This document shows, one piece after another, positions 1-6,582 of a DNA stretch of 12,266 bases; positions within the stretch are counted from its first letter, which is position 1, and every line of letters begins with the position of its first letter. The notes under the pieces were generated by a model. That model was not told the DNA's origin, did not search any database, and saw only the letters and a program-made list of their open reading frames with translations. The stretch spans positions 1 through 12,266 of the forward strand of contig JABHYP010000596.1 of assembly GCA_018656855.1 (NCBI GenBank), written 5' to 3'. Origin of the DNA: Candidatus Latescibacterota bacterium. Lineage in GTDB: Bacteria; Latescibacterota; Latescibacteria; Latescibacterales; Latescibacteraceae. The position numbers were made by a program, and so were the translations under genes.

Positions 1-425
1 AAATCGAGCGGTGAAGTGCCGTGACCGGGAAGCAGCATGGCCCTGACACGCCAGCCAGCATCTGCAAGGCTCTCCGGCAAATCGTTGAAATTGTTCGTAG
101 TGCCCACAAAGCCGTGAATCAACAGCACGGCACCCGGTGAATTTTCAGGGCTCAAGTCCATTGGCCCGGCGCCGTAAAGAATCCCTGTTGACGGATCACG
201 GGGCGCTTTTTCATCGTATTTTGTTACAAGGTAATCTGTAACGATCCGGTATCCACCGACAAGCAATACAGGAGCAGCAAACAGGCCTGCAACCGGTAGT
301 GTCGAACTTATAGAATAATCCGGCGCTGCTGTTCTGTTACAGAGGCAATCAATGAAACAATGAAAGGCAAGAGCGACTGTTATTACAAATACAATCACTC
401 CTGCCTTTTTTACAGATATGAACAT
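1..425 (-). CDS. Membrane-anchored alpha/beta hydrolase (lipase/esterase-like), N-terminal part; C-terminus beyond window
   Basis: The frame from an ATG at 425 is open for 141 codons and runs off the left edge. Residues 8-21 form a hydrophobic helix and residues 44-62 are a second hydrophobic stretch, so an N-terminal membrane anchor is likely. Residues 100-109 (AVLLIHGFVG) are the first beta strand and oxyanion-hole HG motif of the alpha/beta hydrolase fold, and residues 131-136 (LLPGHG) are the usual following strand and loop seen in carboxylesterases and monoacylglycerol-lipase-like enzymes. The nucleophile elbow GxSxG and the catalytic Asp/His lie outside the window, so catalytic competence cannot be judged. 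No clear Shine-Dalgarno precedes the ATG. The AT-rich kinase-partner gene stops only 14 bases upstream, so this hydrolase has no visible promoter of its own and may be read through from that gene. Substrate unknown. Confidence 0.85.
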   Translation of the reverse strand, partial: MFISVKKAGVIVFVITVALAFHCFIDCLCNRTAAPDYSISSTLPVAGLFAAPVLLVGGYRIVTDYLVTKYDEKAPRDPSTGILYGAGPMDLSPENSPGAVLLIHGFVGTTNNFNDLPESLADAGWRVRAMLLPGHGTSPLD

Positions 426-439
426 GATTTTATTGTTTT

Positions 440-1381
440 CTATCTTGGCTCCCAAAATGATACAGAATCCCAAAAGTAATTTGTACCGCCCCAAAATTTT
501 TGCCGAATAATTTTTAACCGTCCATTTAAATTTGTAATAAATGTTTGTGAAGATTCATCGAAACCTTTTAACACCCCTTTTGCATAATCTTCATCGGCAT
601 AAATTCTGTCAATGATTTTTATCACTCGTTTTTTATAGAATCTCCCGAAATCAGCCCATACATGAACATTCTCACCTATCTCAATTAGTTGTGCCGCTTT
701 TATACACATAAGCATTTGAGCTTGTAGGTATATATCAAGTAAGTTTTCTCCATAAATCCCTGTTGTTAATGAAATCTCAGTTTTCCCAAGTTCTTCCCTA
801 TAAAAATCATGTGTGTTGTGGGCTCCACGTTTTAAAGCTTCTGAGTGAAAAAAATACTCAAGATCGAAACCATAACTGAATAGTGGGCGGCCTGATTGAT
901 AATACCATTCAAATTTTTTAGTTAAGAGTTTTGTTAAAATTTCCCAACTTTCATAATATAATGAGAAAACAGCAGCTGTCATATAAAGGAATCCAGCTTG
1001 TACATGTGGAATACTAATAACTTCAATACGCCCGCCCATATCATCTAATGGTTTAATAACAAATTCTAAAAACCGTTTAAATCTATCAAATAAGAAACAA
1101 TTATCTGTTCTACAAATTGCAAGTGTTAATGCAATTATATCGGGTTGTTCTTCAATTAGTTTTTTAATATTTATTTCTACATCTTTTGGCGTTGGTTTTG
1201 TAACATTATAAATATTATTCCATGTAGATAAAAAATGCCTTTGAATTTCATCAAATTCAAGTTCGATGAGTTTTGCTTTACCCCCAGATATACTAGTTGT
1301 ATAATAATTATATTTTTTTAATATATAATCACTTAAATCATTATGCTGAGGAACTTCATTTATTATTTTTTTATCAGGCAA
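440..1381 (-). CDS. Uncharacterised kinase-partner protein (no recognised domain)
   Basis: I do not recognise this family. The protein is about 313 residues, without signal peptide or convincing membrane segment. It looks largely helical, with alternating charged and aromatic stretches (for example EWYYQSGRPLFSYGFDLEYF near the middle) and a Trp/Phe-rich C-terminus (FWGGTNYFWDSVSFWEPR). No ATG occurs near the N-terminus. A TTG at 1387-1385 overlaps the kinase stop codon as TTGA, but the GGAG at 1392-1389 is only one base from it. The second TTG, two codons later at 1381-1379, sits 7 bases after that GGAG, so I prefer it as start. The gene therefore begins directly behind the kinase gene and its ribosome binding site lies inside the kinase 3' end, so co-translation is likely. 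Base composition is very AT-rich (12 G/C in 60 at 901-960). It may be the kinase's substrate, effector or regulator; that is inference from linkage only. Confidence 0.8.
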   Translation of the reverse strand: MPDKKIINEVPQHNDLSDYILKKYNYYTTSISGGKAKLIELEFDEIQRHFLSTWNNIYNVTKPTPKDVEINIKKLIEEQPDIIALTLAICRTDNCFLFDRFKRFLEFVIKPLDDMGGRIEVISIPHVQAGFLYMTAAVFSLYYESWEILTKLLTKKFEWYYQSGRPLFSYGFDLEYFFHSEALKRGAHNTHDFYREELGKTEISLTTGIYGENLLDIYLQAQMLMCIKAAQLIEIGENVHVWADFGRFYKKRVIKIIDRIYADEDYAKGVLKGFDESSQTFITNLNGRLKIIRQKFWGGTNYFWDSVSFWEPR

Positions 1382-1383
1382 AA

Positions 1384-2232
1384 TCAATCTCCATTAACAG
1401 TTTGAAATCTACTTCTAATATCACTAATAATATCACACAATTCTGAAGCATTCTGAATTCTATCTTCTTGCTTCTCGACAATTGTACGTTTTAATATTTC
1501 TTCAACAATTATTTCACATCTTGGGTCAGCTTTCATATCATCTTTTGTAAAGGTATATTCATCTATATATTCTCTAGAGATATAATTGCCAGTTAACATG
1601 AAATTCAGAAGTTTGCCAAGAGCATAAATATCGGCAGATTCTTTAATATTTACTGCCCCACCACGCTCTTGCTCGGGAGCCATAAAATATTTTGCACCAA
1701 CAGTTTCATCAGCACTTGTTACTCTTTCTGAATCAGGAGTTTCTTTCAATAAACAAATTCCAAAGTCTGAAACTAAAGGTTCAAGGTCATCTTGATCTAA
1801 AAATAAAACATTACTCGGTTTAATATCCCTATGAATTACTCCTGCATTATTAATTTCTTTTATTCCATTAACTATACCGGAAAAAACTTCAAGGGATAGC
1901 TCAATACGATTAACAAAACGTCTTGAAATATCATGTAGAGTAACCTCAGCTTTTGGCATTACAATATAACCTAAAACTTCGTCTTCAGCCTTTTCTATTA
2001 ATCCGCTATCTAATACGGGTATAACATTTTTTACACCGCTTGATGACAATGTTTCATGAATTTTCATTTCTTGTTCGAAACGACTCAATTTTTTTTGATA
2101 CTCTTTTTTTACTTGGATTATTTTAATTGCAACGATTTTTTGTCCTTCACCCTGTTTTGCTTTATAAACTTTACTTTGACCACCAGAACCAATTTTTTCG
2201 ATTAAAGACCATTCACCAATAAAGTCTTTCAT
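1384..2232 (-). CDS. Hanks-type serine/threonine protein kinase, soluble, single domain
   Basis: This is a 282-residue protein that is almost all kinase domain. In order from the chosen ATG it shows the glycine-rich loop (GSGGQSKVYKA, residues 15-25), the VAIK lysine (K37), an alpha-C glutamate in RFEQEM (about E55), the catalytic loop HRDIKPSN (134-141), the DFG metal-binding motif (156-158), and MAPEQ (184-188) followed by SADIYALGKLL. All canonical catalytic residues are present, so it should be active. There is no transmembrane helix, PASTA, TPR or other sensor domain, unlike most bacterial PknB-type kinases, so input probably comes from another protein. The frame extends to an ATG at 2295, but that start has no ribosome binding site. 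The ATG at 2232 has AAAGAG 8 bases upstream and sits just ahead of the kinase fold. It is followed immediately by the partner gene and has a promoter candidate upstream. AT-rich like its partner and unlike the genes downstream of 2520. Confidence 0.92.
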   Translation of the reverse strand: MKDFIGEWSLIEKIGSGGQSKVYKAKQGEGQKIVAIKIIQVKKEYQKKLSRFEQEMKIHETLSSSGVKNVIPVLDSGLIEKAEDEVLGYIVMPKAEVTLHDISRRFVNRIELSLEVFSGIVNGIKEINNAGVIHRDIKPSNVLFLDQDDLEPLVSDFGICLLKETPDSERVTSADETVGAKYFMAPEQERGGAVNIKESADIYALGKLLNFMLTGNYISREYIDEYTFTKDDMKADPRCEIIVEEILKRTIVEKQEDRIQNASELCDIISDIRSRFQTVNGD

Positions 2233-2326
2233 ACAAGAATCTCTTTTTTTGTAATATTTTGTTTTTAAAAATATGCTCGAATTCAACGTTAACATTTATT
2301 ACTAAATTTATTTTGTCTATGATAAC

Positions 2327-2354
2327 AAGATAGTATTTATTATAAAAAAGTCAA
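2327..2354 (-). promoter_or_regulatory. Candidate sigma-70 promoter of the kinase-partner unit
   Basis: On the minus strand TTGACT (2354-2349, 5 of 6 to consensus) is followed after 16 bases by TATCTT (2332-2327, 4 of 6). Transcription would start near 2320, giving a leader of about 90 bases before the preferred kinase ATG. The region is very AT-rich, so chance matches are common. Confidence 0.4.
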
Positions 2355-2435
2355 TAATCTCAATCTTAAAAAAAATAATAATATCTGGCATGATAAATAA
2401 TTAATCCGACATTCCCCATATCAAAATCATGTTAT

Positions 2436-2473
2436 TATATTTCAACACAATGAGGAATAGGGATTGAAATATA
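2436..2473. repeat. 38-bp inverted-repeat element resembling a solitary CRISPR repeat
   Basis: Perfect 10-base arms TATATTTCAA (2436-2445) and TTGAAATATA (2464-2473) flank an 18-base centre. The core 2441-2470 starts with TTTCAA and ends with GGGATTGAAAT, which is close to the ATTGAAA(C) terminus typical of type I/III CRISPR repeats about 30 bases long. Only one copy is present, so this is not an array. It could also be an operator for a dimeric regulator of the kinase unit, or a hairpin after the TIM/DUF1080 gene. No U-run follows either arm, so a Rho-independent terminator is unlikely. Confidence 0.45.
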
Positions 2474-2519
2474 TTTTCTTTGCTTCCTTAGTTATCTTCT
2501 GTGAAATATTTGCCTCTTA

Positions 2520-3962
2520 TCACAACTCTTTTACAAAAATATCCTTGAAATAGACTGTCGAGTTATCATCATGGTTCTGCAGTCCTATATAGCCTTCACC
2601 GGCAAAATCCCTGATTTTCCCGCGAGGCTCGGCATTCCAGTCGACAACCTGTGTGCCATTCAATTCGACTTTAATATTTTTGCCCTTGAAAGTTACCTTG
2701 TAATGATTCCACTCGCCAACCGCTTTTCCAGCATCGCCGCGGGGCGGTTCGGCATCATAAACAGCGCCTGTTTTGCTCAAGCCGCTTCCACCGTCATCGA
2801 TCTGGATTTCAAATGAGTGAAATATATATGAATTACTTGCGGGCATCTCGGGAACTCTAAGAAAGATACCTGAGTTTGTTTTTTCACTAATCACTTTATA
2901 GTCAAGCTCGATAATGAAATCCTTAAACATCTTTACGCCGTACCAGAAAAGCCCCATTCCCCCACGAGATTTCAGGATACCGGTTTTATTGTCCAGCTCG
3001 AAATATCCGGGGCCGTAATGGTTCCATCCATGCTTATTGTATACGCCGTTGTTCGATTGCAGGATCTGCTCGTAGCCTTCGTAATATGTGATGCTTTTTA
3101 TGTAATCGAGACCCTTCTTGATTGAAGGCGATGGGTTGTCAACCTCATCGGGATTTTCATGCTCGATGGAAATATACCCCTGGTAGTTCTGAAGTGTGAG
3201 TTCGGCGAGAATATCATGTATATTCGCTTTGCCCTGGCCGAAAGGAACATCATGGGCATCTTTGTCGCCAAATTCGTTGAGGTCCTTGAGATGAACATCA
3301 GTTATGCGCCCATCAAGCGCAACAAGCGCCGCCACAGGATTTACACCGGAGCGCATCCAGTGTCCGGTATCCGCGCACGCGCCTATTCGTCCGTCGCGTC
3401 CCTTAACATTTATAATTACCGTTTCCGGGCGGGCGTATTTGGAAGGTACGGGATGATTATGAATGGCGATATTGATATTGTATTCCCTGACCATCTTTTC
3501 AATAAGCGAGTAATCGTCATAGGAGGGTTCGGTCACTATCGTTCTGATACCCATTTTCTTGGCGAAGTCGAAAACCTTCCGCATACTCGCCTCATTGTTT
3601 TCAAAATTAACAACACCGTAACTCGCCAGCATTATTCCGTGCTTCATCAGTCTGGTTTTAACAAGCTTCACCTGTTCATCTGTGAGGTCAGGGCCAAATT
3701 TGACATCGCCGGTGTCTTTGCTTAACACCTGCCCCGAATACGGCTGGAGGTATTCGACACCCAACTCTTTCACTTTCTCAAGGGTTTCAAAAAACGTAAA
3801 CTTCCTGAAAGTCCAGCATTGCATCGCTACAGGAATCTTCTTTATTCTTACATTGTTGTAATCTACCCTTGTCGGCTCATCGCTTTGAGCTCTAACATCA
3901 TGTGTTCCACACAGCGAAAGAAGAAGAAACGCTAAAGCGGTTATAAATACATTTCTTTTCAT
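2520..3962 (-). CDS. Secreted TIM-barrel sugar isomerase/epimerase-like protein fused to a DUF1080 (3-keto-disaccharide hydrolase) domain
   Basis: Two domains follow a signal peptide (MKRNVFITALAFLLLSLCGT, cleavage probably after VRA). Counting from the upstream ATG at 3989, the first domain (about 50-300) is an AP-endonuclease-2/xylose-isomerase-like TIM barrel. It keeps plausible metal ligands E154 (VTEPS), D207 (CADTGHW), H233 (DVHLKD) and E276 (SIEHE). The second (about 305-489) is DUF1080, with NSGIFLR, FEIQIDD, TGAVYDAEPP, GEWNHY and the terminal GYIGLQNH. DUF1080 belongs to the family named 3-keto-disaccharide hydrolase, and related TIM barrels are known isomerases or lyases of (keto)sugars. 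The protein therefore probably processes an oxidised sugar or glycoside outside the cytoplasm. The ATG at 3989 overlaps the dehydrogenase stop as ATGA; the ATG at 3962 has GGGGG five bases upstream and begins the signal peptide directly, so I chose it (480 residues). Substrate is not predictable. Confidence 0.9.
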   Translation of the reverse strand: MKRNVFITALAFLLLSLCGTHDVRAQSDEPTRVDYNNVRIKKIPVAMQCWTFRKFTFFETLEKVKELGVEYLQPYSGQVLSKDTGDVKFGPDLTDEQVKLVKTRLMKHGIMLASYGVVNFENNEASMRKVFDFAKKMGIRTIVTEPSYDDYSLIEKMVREYNINIAIHNHPVPSKYARPETVIINVKGRDGRIGACADTGHWMRSGVNPVAALVALDGRITDVHLKDLNEFGDKDAHDVPFGQGKANIHDILAELTLQNYQGYISIEHENPDEVDNPSPSIKKGLDYIKSITYYEGYEQILQSNNGVYNKHGWNHYGPGYFELDNKTGILKSRGGMGLFWYGVKMFKDFIIELDYKVISEKTNSGIFLRVPEMPASNSYIFHSFEIQIDDGGSGLSKTGAVYDAEPPRGDAGKAVGEWNHYKVTFKGKNIKVELNGTQVVDWNAEPRGKIRDFAGEGYIGLQNHDDNSTVYFKDIFVKEL

Positions 3963-3985
3963 GGCTGCCCCCGGAAATTTATAAT

Positions 3986-5239
3986 TCATTTATTTTTCAT
4001 CGGATTCCATTTGCCTCTTGCTACCGCCGGAACAAACTTCTCAAGACCAGGCGGCGGAAACGGAACAGTTTTATCCTGCTCGGCGCTCATATATGCGGCC
4101 ATCAGCAGTTCTGTAACATTGACACCGTCACTGAAATTTTCATCGGGACGTTTACCAGCCAGAAACGACTGAACCATATGGCGGTTTTCCGCTTCATAGC
4201 CGTATTCGCTTTCTTCATTTGCTACCACAGGCATAAGCCCCATTTCGGCATTCTGTTTTTCCACAAGGTCTTCACCTTCTTTACCCTTTACATTACGGCT
4301 GAAAAATATTTTCAGACCTGTATCAAGCGTATTAATCGCAAGAGAATATTCCGGACCGAGCAGTTCCAAGCTCAACCGCAGACCCGCACCGACAAAGCTC
4401 CAGGAGGTTGTACATTCAACAACAAGTGTCTGCCCCTTTTCGTCTCTGTACTCTATCAGCGCACGGCCGAAATCTTCAGCAGGCCTGTTTATGTAGTCAA
4501 GTGTGCCTTTACTGGTATCCTTAAGTATTTTCGCATATTGTTTCTGCTGCCATTTCAGACAGGTGGTATAGGCATTGACTTTCACGGGAGTCAGGGTATT
4601 ACGGTCAGCGCCCGGCTGCGTTAAAATAAACCGCGCCGTTTCAACAGAATGACACATCATATCGTTAATGACGCCTCCGCCCTGCAGTTCGCCGTCCCAG
4701 AACCAAGGCATATGGGGACCGCCGTGCTCTTCCGCTGCACGGGCAAGGTATGGTCTGCCGGTTGTGGAGGCTCCACGTGCCCAGATTATTTCTTTACCTC
4801 TCATTACTGCTGGTGTGAAAAGCTGATCCTCAAGGTATCCGTCAAGAATCCCGGCTTTTTGGACAAGTTCGAGCATCTTACGGGCTTCGGCAACGTTTCT
4901 GCCGAGGGGTTTTTCACACGCGACCCCAATCAGTTCACCTTTACCGCTTTCAACTGCGTTAACAATCTCTTTCATAATCTCAAGGCGGGTAAAGTTCGGA
5001 GCGCATATCCAGACCGCATCGATGGCGGGTTCGGCCACCATTTCAGTCACCGATTTGAATACTTTCGCATCCCCGACACCAAGACTTCGGGCCACCCTTG
5101 CTGACTTAACAGCCCTGTCCTCATGAGGATCGACTATGCCGAGAATATCCGCATCACGCACACCGACCCATGAGCGGATGTGAAAATTCGCGATAAATCC
5201 CGCACCGACAATACCGACCCCTAACCTTTTTCTTGCCAT
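3986..5239 (-). CDS. Gfo/Idh/MocA family NAD(P)-dependent sugar dehydrogenase
   Basis: The 417-residue protein opens with a Rossmann dinucleotide motif (GIVGAGFIA, G12/G14/A17) and has the family's EKP motif (E109-K110-P111), whose lysine is catalytic. Residues 187-200 (GGGVINDMMCHSVE) are the characteristic C-terminal-domain signature with D193 and the H197 general acid/base position. Family members oxidise a secondary hydroxyl of sugars, inositols or glycosides, often giving 3-keto products. There is no Tat or Sec signal, so it should work in the cytoplasm, whereas the downstream partner is exported. GAGG five bases before the ATG supports the start. Its stop overlaps the alternative start of the TIM/DUF1080 gene, so the two are co-expressed. 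Whether substrate is imported by the permease encoded just upstream is inference. Confidence 0.93.
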   Translation of the reverse strand: MARKRLGVGIVGAGFIANFHIRSWVGVRDADILGIVDPHEDRAVKSARVARSLGVGDAKVFKSVTEMVAEPAIDAVWICAPNFTRLEIMKEIVNAVESGKGELIGVACEKPLGRNVAEARKMLELVQKAGILDGYLEDQLFTPAVMRGKEIIWARGASTTGRPYLARAAEEHGGPHMPWFWDGELQGGGVINDMMCHSVETARFILTQPGADRNTLTPVKVNAYTTCLKWQQKQYAKILKDTSKGTLDYINRPAEDFGRALIEYRDEKGQTLVVECTTSWSFVGAGLRLSLELLGPEYSLAINTLDTGLKIFFSRNVKGKEGEDLVEKQNAEMGLMPVVANEESEYGYEAENRHMVQSFLAGKRPDENFSDGVNVTELLMAAYMSAEQDKTVPFPPPGLEKFVPAVARGKWNPMKNK

Positions 5240-5279
5240 ATCATCCTCGCCTTCTTAGAATATTTACAATACTGCATTT

Positions 5280-5309
5280 TCTATAATACGCATCATCTAT
5301 CATTTTCAA
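5280..5309 (-). promoter_or_regulatory. Weak candidate promoter for the dehydrogenase-TIM/DUF1080 pair
   Basis: On the minus strand TTGAAA (5309-5304) precedes TATTAT (5288-5283, 15-base spacing) and TATAGA (5285-5280, 18-base spacing). Neither spacing is ideal. Initiation would give a leader of about 35 bases before the ATG at 5239. It lies just after the hairpin that follows the permease gene, which would make sense if the hairpin attenuates read-through. Confidence 0.3.
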
Positions 5310-5311
5310 GA

Positions 5312-5341
5312 AGTACGGGCGTACTGCCGTACGCCCGTACT
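5312..5341. repeat. Perfect 13-bp inverted repeat (intercistronic hairpin) after the permease gene
   Basis: Arms AGTACGGGCGTAC (5312-5324) and GTACGCCCGTACT (5329-5341) pair perfectly around a TGCC loop. Each arm carries GTAC at both ends, so GTAC occurs four times and each arm is itself nearly palindromic. The hairpin lies two bases past the permease stop codon. On the minus-strand transcript it is followed by UUCUUG rather than a U-run, so it is not a textbook intrinsic terminator. An mRNA-stabilising or attenuating stem, or a REP-like element, fits better. Confidence 0.75.
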
Positions 5342-5343
5342 GT

Positions 5344-6558
5344 TCACACTTCTGCATGTTTTACAGCTTTTTCATCCCTGAAGAATAATATAAACGCTAA
5401 AGCACAGAGAATTGTCAATGCGCACGGGACGAGAAATACTCCTGTCCAGTTAGTGCCGGCTTCTGCTGTGAAATAAGATTGAATCCAGCCGGCAAAAAGG
5501 CTGCCGAAATAGTTCCCAAGACCGAGAACAACCAGTGTAATAAGGCTCTGTGCCGAGTGCCGTATATCCTCGGGCGCTACCATATCGACATAAATAAAAG
5601 CTACTGTAAAAAAGAATACATAACAAAAACCATGAAGAGAAAGCGATAAGATAACCAGCCATGCGGGCATTCCTATCGCAAAGATAATATACCGGATAGG
5701 CCAGGCCAGAACGCCGACAATCATTGTTTTTCTTATCCCATATTTAGGTAAAATTTTCGGGAGAAGAAAAGCCATAACAAATATCTCTGCTACTTGTGCT
5801 ATAACCATCACTCCCGCCACAGTGGTATCCGGAATACCTATTCTACCAGAAGTAAGGAACGGAGCGGTGAGGATATAATAGAACATCAGCTCGGTTGAAA
5901 CGACAAAGGAAATGACCAGGAATATGGTGAAATTCTTATTTTTCAGCATTTTGAGCGCTTCCAGAAACGCCCATGGACTTGCGCCTTCTTTCTTCGGTGG
6001 AGTATCCGGAAGTGTTAAAGCCTGAAATCCCATAAGGATGGACAATATCCCGCCCAGAAGAAAGGTATCGCCGGAAAAGGCAAGCGCTTCGTTTGAATTT
6101 GCAAACAGACGCCATCCCGACAGGAGAAGTCCGGCGGCAATCCAGCCAAGCGTTCCTCCAACTCTGATCGGCCCGAAATCCTTTTCCGCATTTTCGAGGT
6201 TAATAAATGCAATTGAGTTTGTAAGGGCAAGTGTCGGCGCATAAAGAAGGGAATACAAAAGCATCATCCACATCATGACCGTGTAATCGGAAACAGTGGA
6301 TATGAACACTAGCAGCACTCCTCCGGTAAACTGAAGAAACGCAATAACCTTCTGAGATGCAAAATACCGGTCGGCGAGCTGTCCGCCCACAAAAGGAGAA
6401 ATTATTGTAGCAAGAGGCAAAAGGCTGTAAATAACTCCTACCTGCATTCCGCTATAACCGAGGTCATCCAGCAAATATGCCGAAAGCACGGGGCTCCATG
6501 CTCCCCAGATAGCATACTGAAAAAACATCATCAGGCCGAGACGTACCTTGACACTCAT
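5344..6558 (-). CDS. Major facilitator superfamily permease, nucleoside:H+ symporter (NHS)-like
   Basis: The 404-residue protein is hydrophobic throughout, of the length expected for 12 membrane helices. It opens with LGLMMFFQYAIWGAWSPVL, and the loop after helix 2 carries GGQLADRYFASQK, an MFS motif-A variant. The first hundred residues match the pattern of nucleoside-permease-like MFS proteins that are common in Bacteroidetes and Planctomycetes next to Gfo/Idh dehydrogenases. Substrate could be a nucleoside, sugar or glycoside; the neighbouring dehydrogenase and TIM/DUF1080 genes favour a carbohydrate. An ATG at 6570 is also in frame, but it lies next to GGAGG (6568-6564), which is five bases from the ATG at 6558, so the latter is the start. 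The DoxX-like gene ends 24 bases upstream, and a strong hairpin follows the stop. Confidence 0.88.
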   Translation of the reverse strand: MSVKVRLGLMMFFQYAIWGAWSPVLSAYLLDDLGYSGMQVGVIYSLLPLATIISPFVGGQLADRYFASQKVIAFLQFTGGVLLVFISTVSDYTVMMWMMLLYSLLYAPTLALTNSIAFINLENAEKDFGPIRVGGTLGWIAAGLLLSGWRLFANSNEALAFSGDTFLLGGILSILMGFQALTLPDTPPKKEGASPWAFLEALKMLKNKNFTIFLVISFVVSTELMFYYILTAPFLTSGRIGIPDTTVAGVMVIAQVAEIFVMAFLLPKILPKYGIRKTMIVGVLAWPIRYIIFAIGMPAWLVILSLSLHGFCYVFFFTVAFIYVDMVAPEDIRHSAQSLITLVVLGLGNYFGSLFAGWIQSYFTAEAGTNWTGVFLVPCALTILCALAFILFFRDEKAVKHAEV

Positions 6559-6582
6559 TGACACCTCCATATTCTCAATTCT

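Noticed and set aside
2232..2295. Longer kinase N-terminus from the ATG at 2295
   Set aside because: No Shine-Dalgarno before it, and the extra 21 residues (many Lys/Tyr/Leu) precede the kinase fold without a recognisable function; the ATG at 2232 has a purine-rich RBS.
2441..2470. CRISPR array
   Set aside because: Only a single repeat-like unit is present; no second copy or spacer periodicity, and no cas gene in the window.
3159..3725. 188-codon open frame on the plus strand
   Set aside because: It lies antisense inside the TIM/DUF1080 gene, whose motifs are unmistakable; the plus-strand translation shows no family pattern or ribosome binding site.
4178..5104. Two plus-strand open frames of about 150 codons
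   Set aside because: Both are antisense to the Gfo/Idh/MocA gene in GC-richer sequence, where stop codons are rarer; no motif, no RBS.
5312..5341. Rho-independent terminator
   Set aside because: The stem is strong but neither strand has the following U-run; kept as a hairpin of uncertain role.
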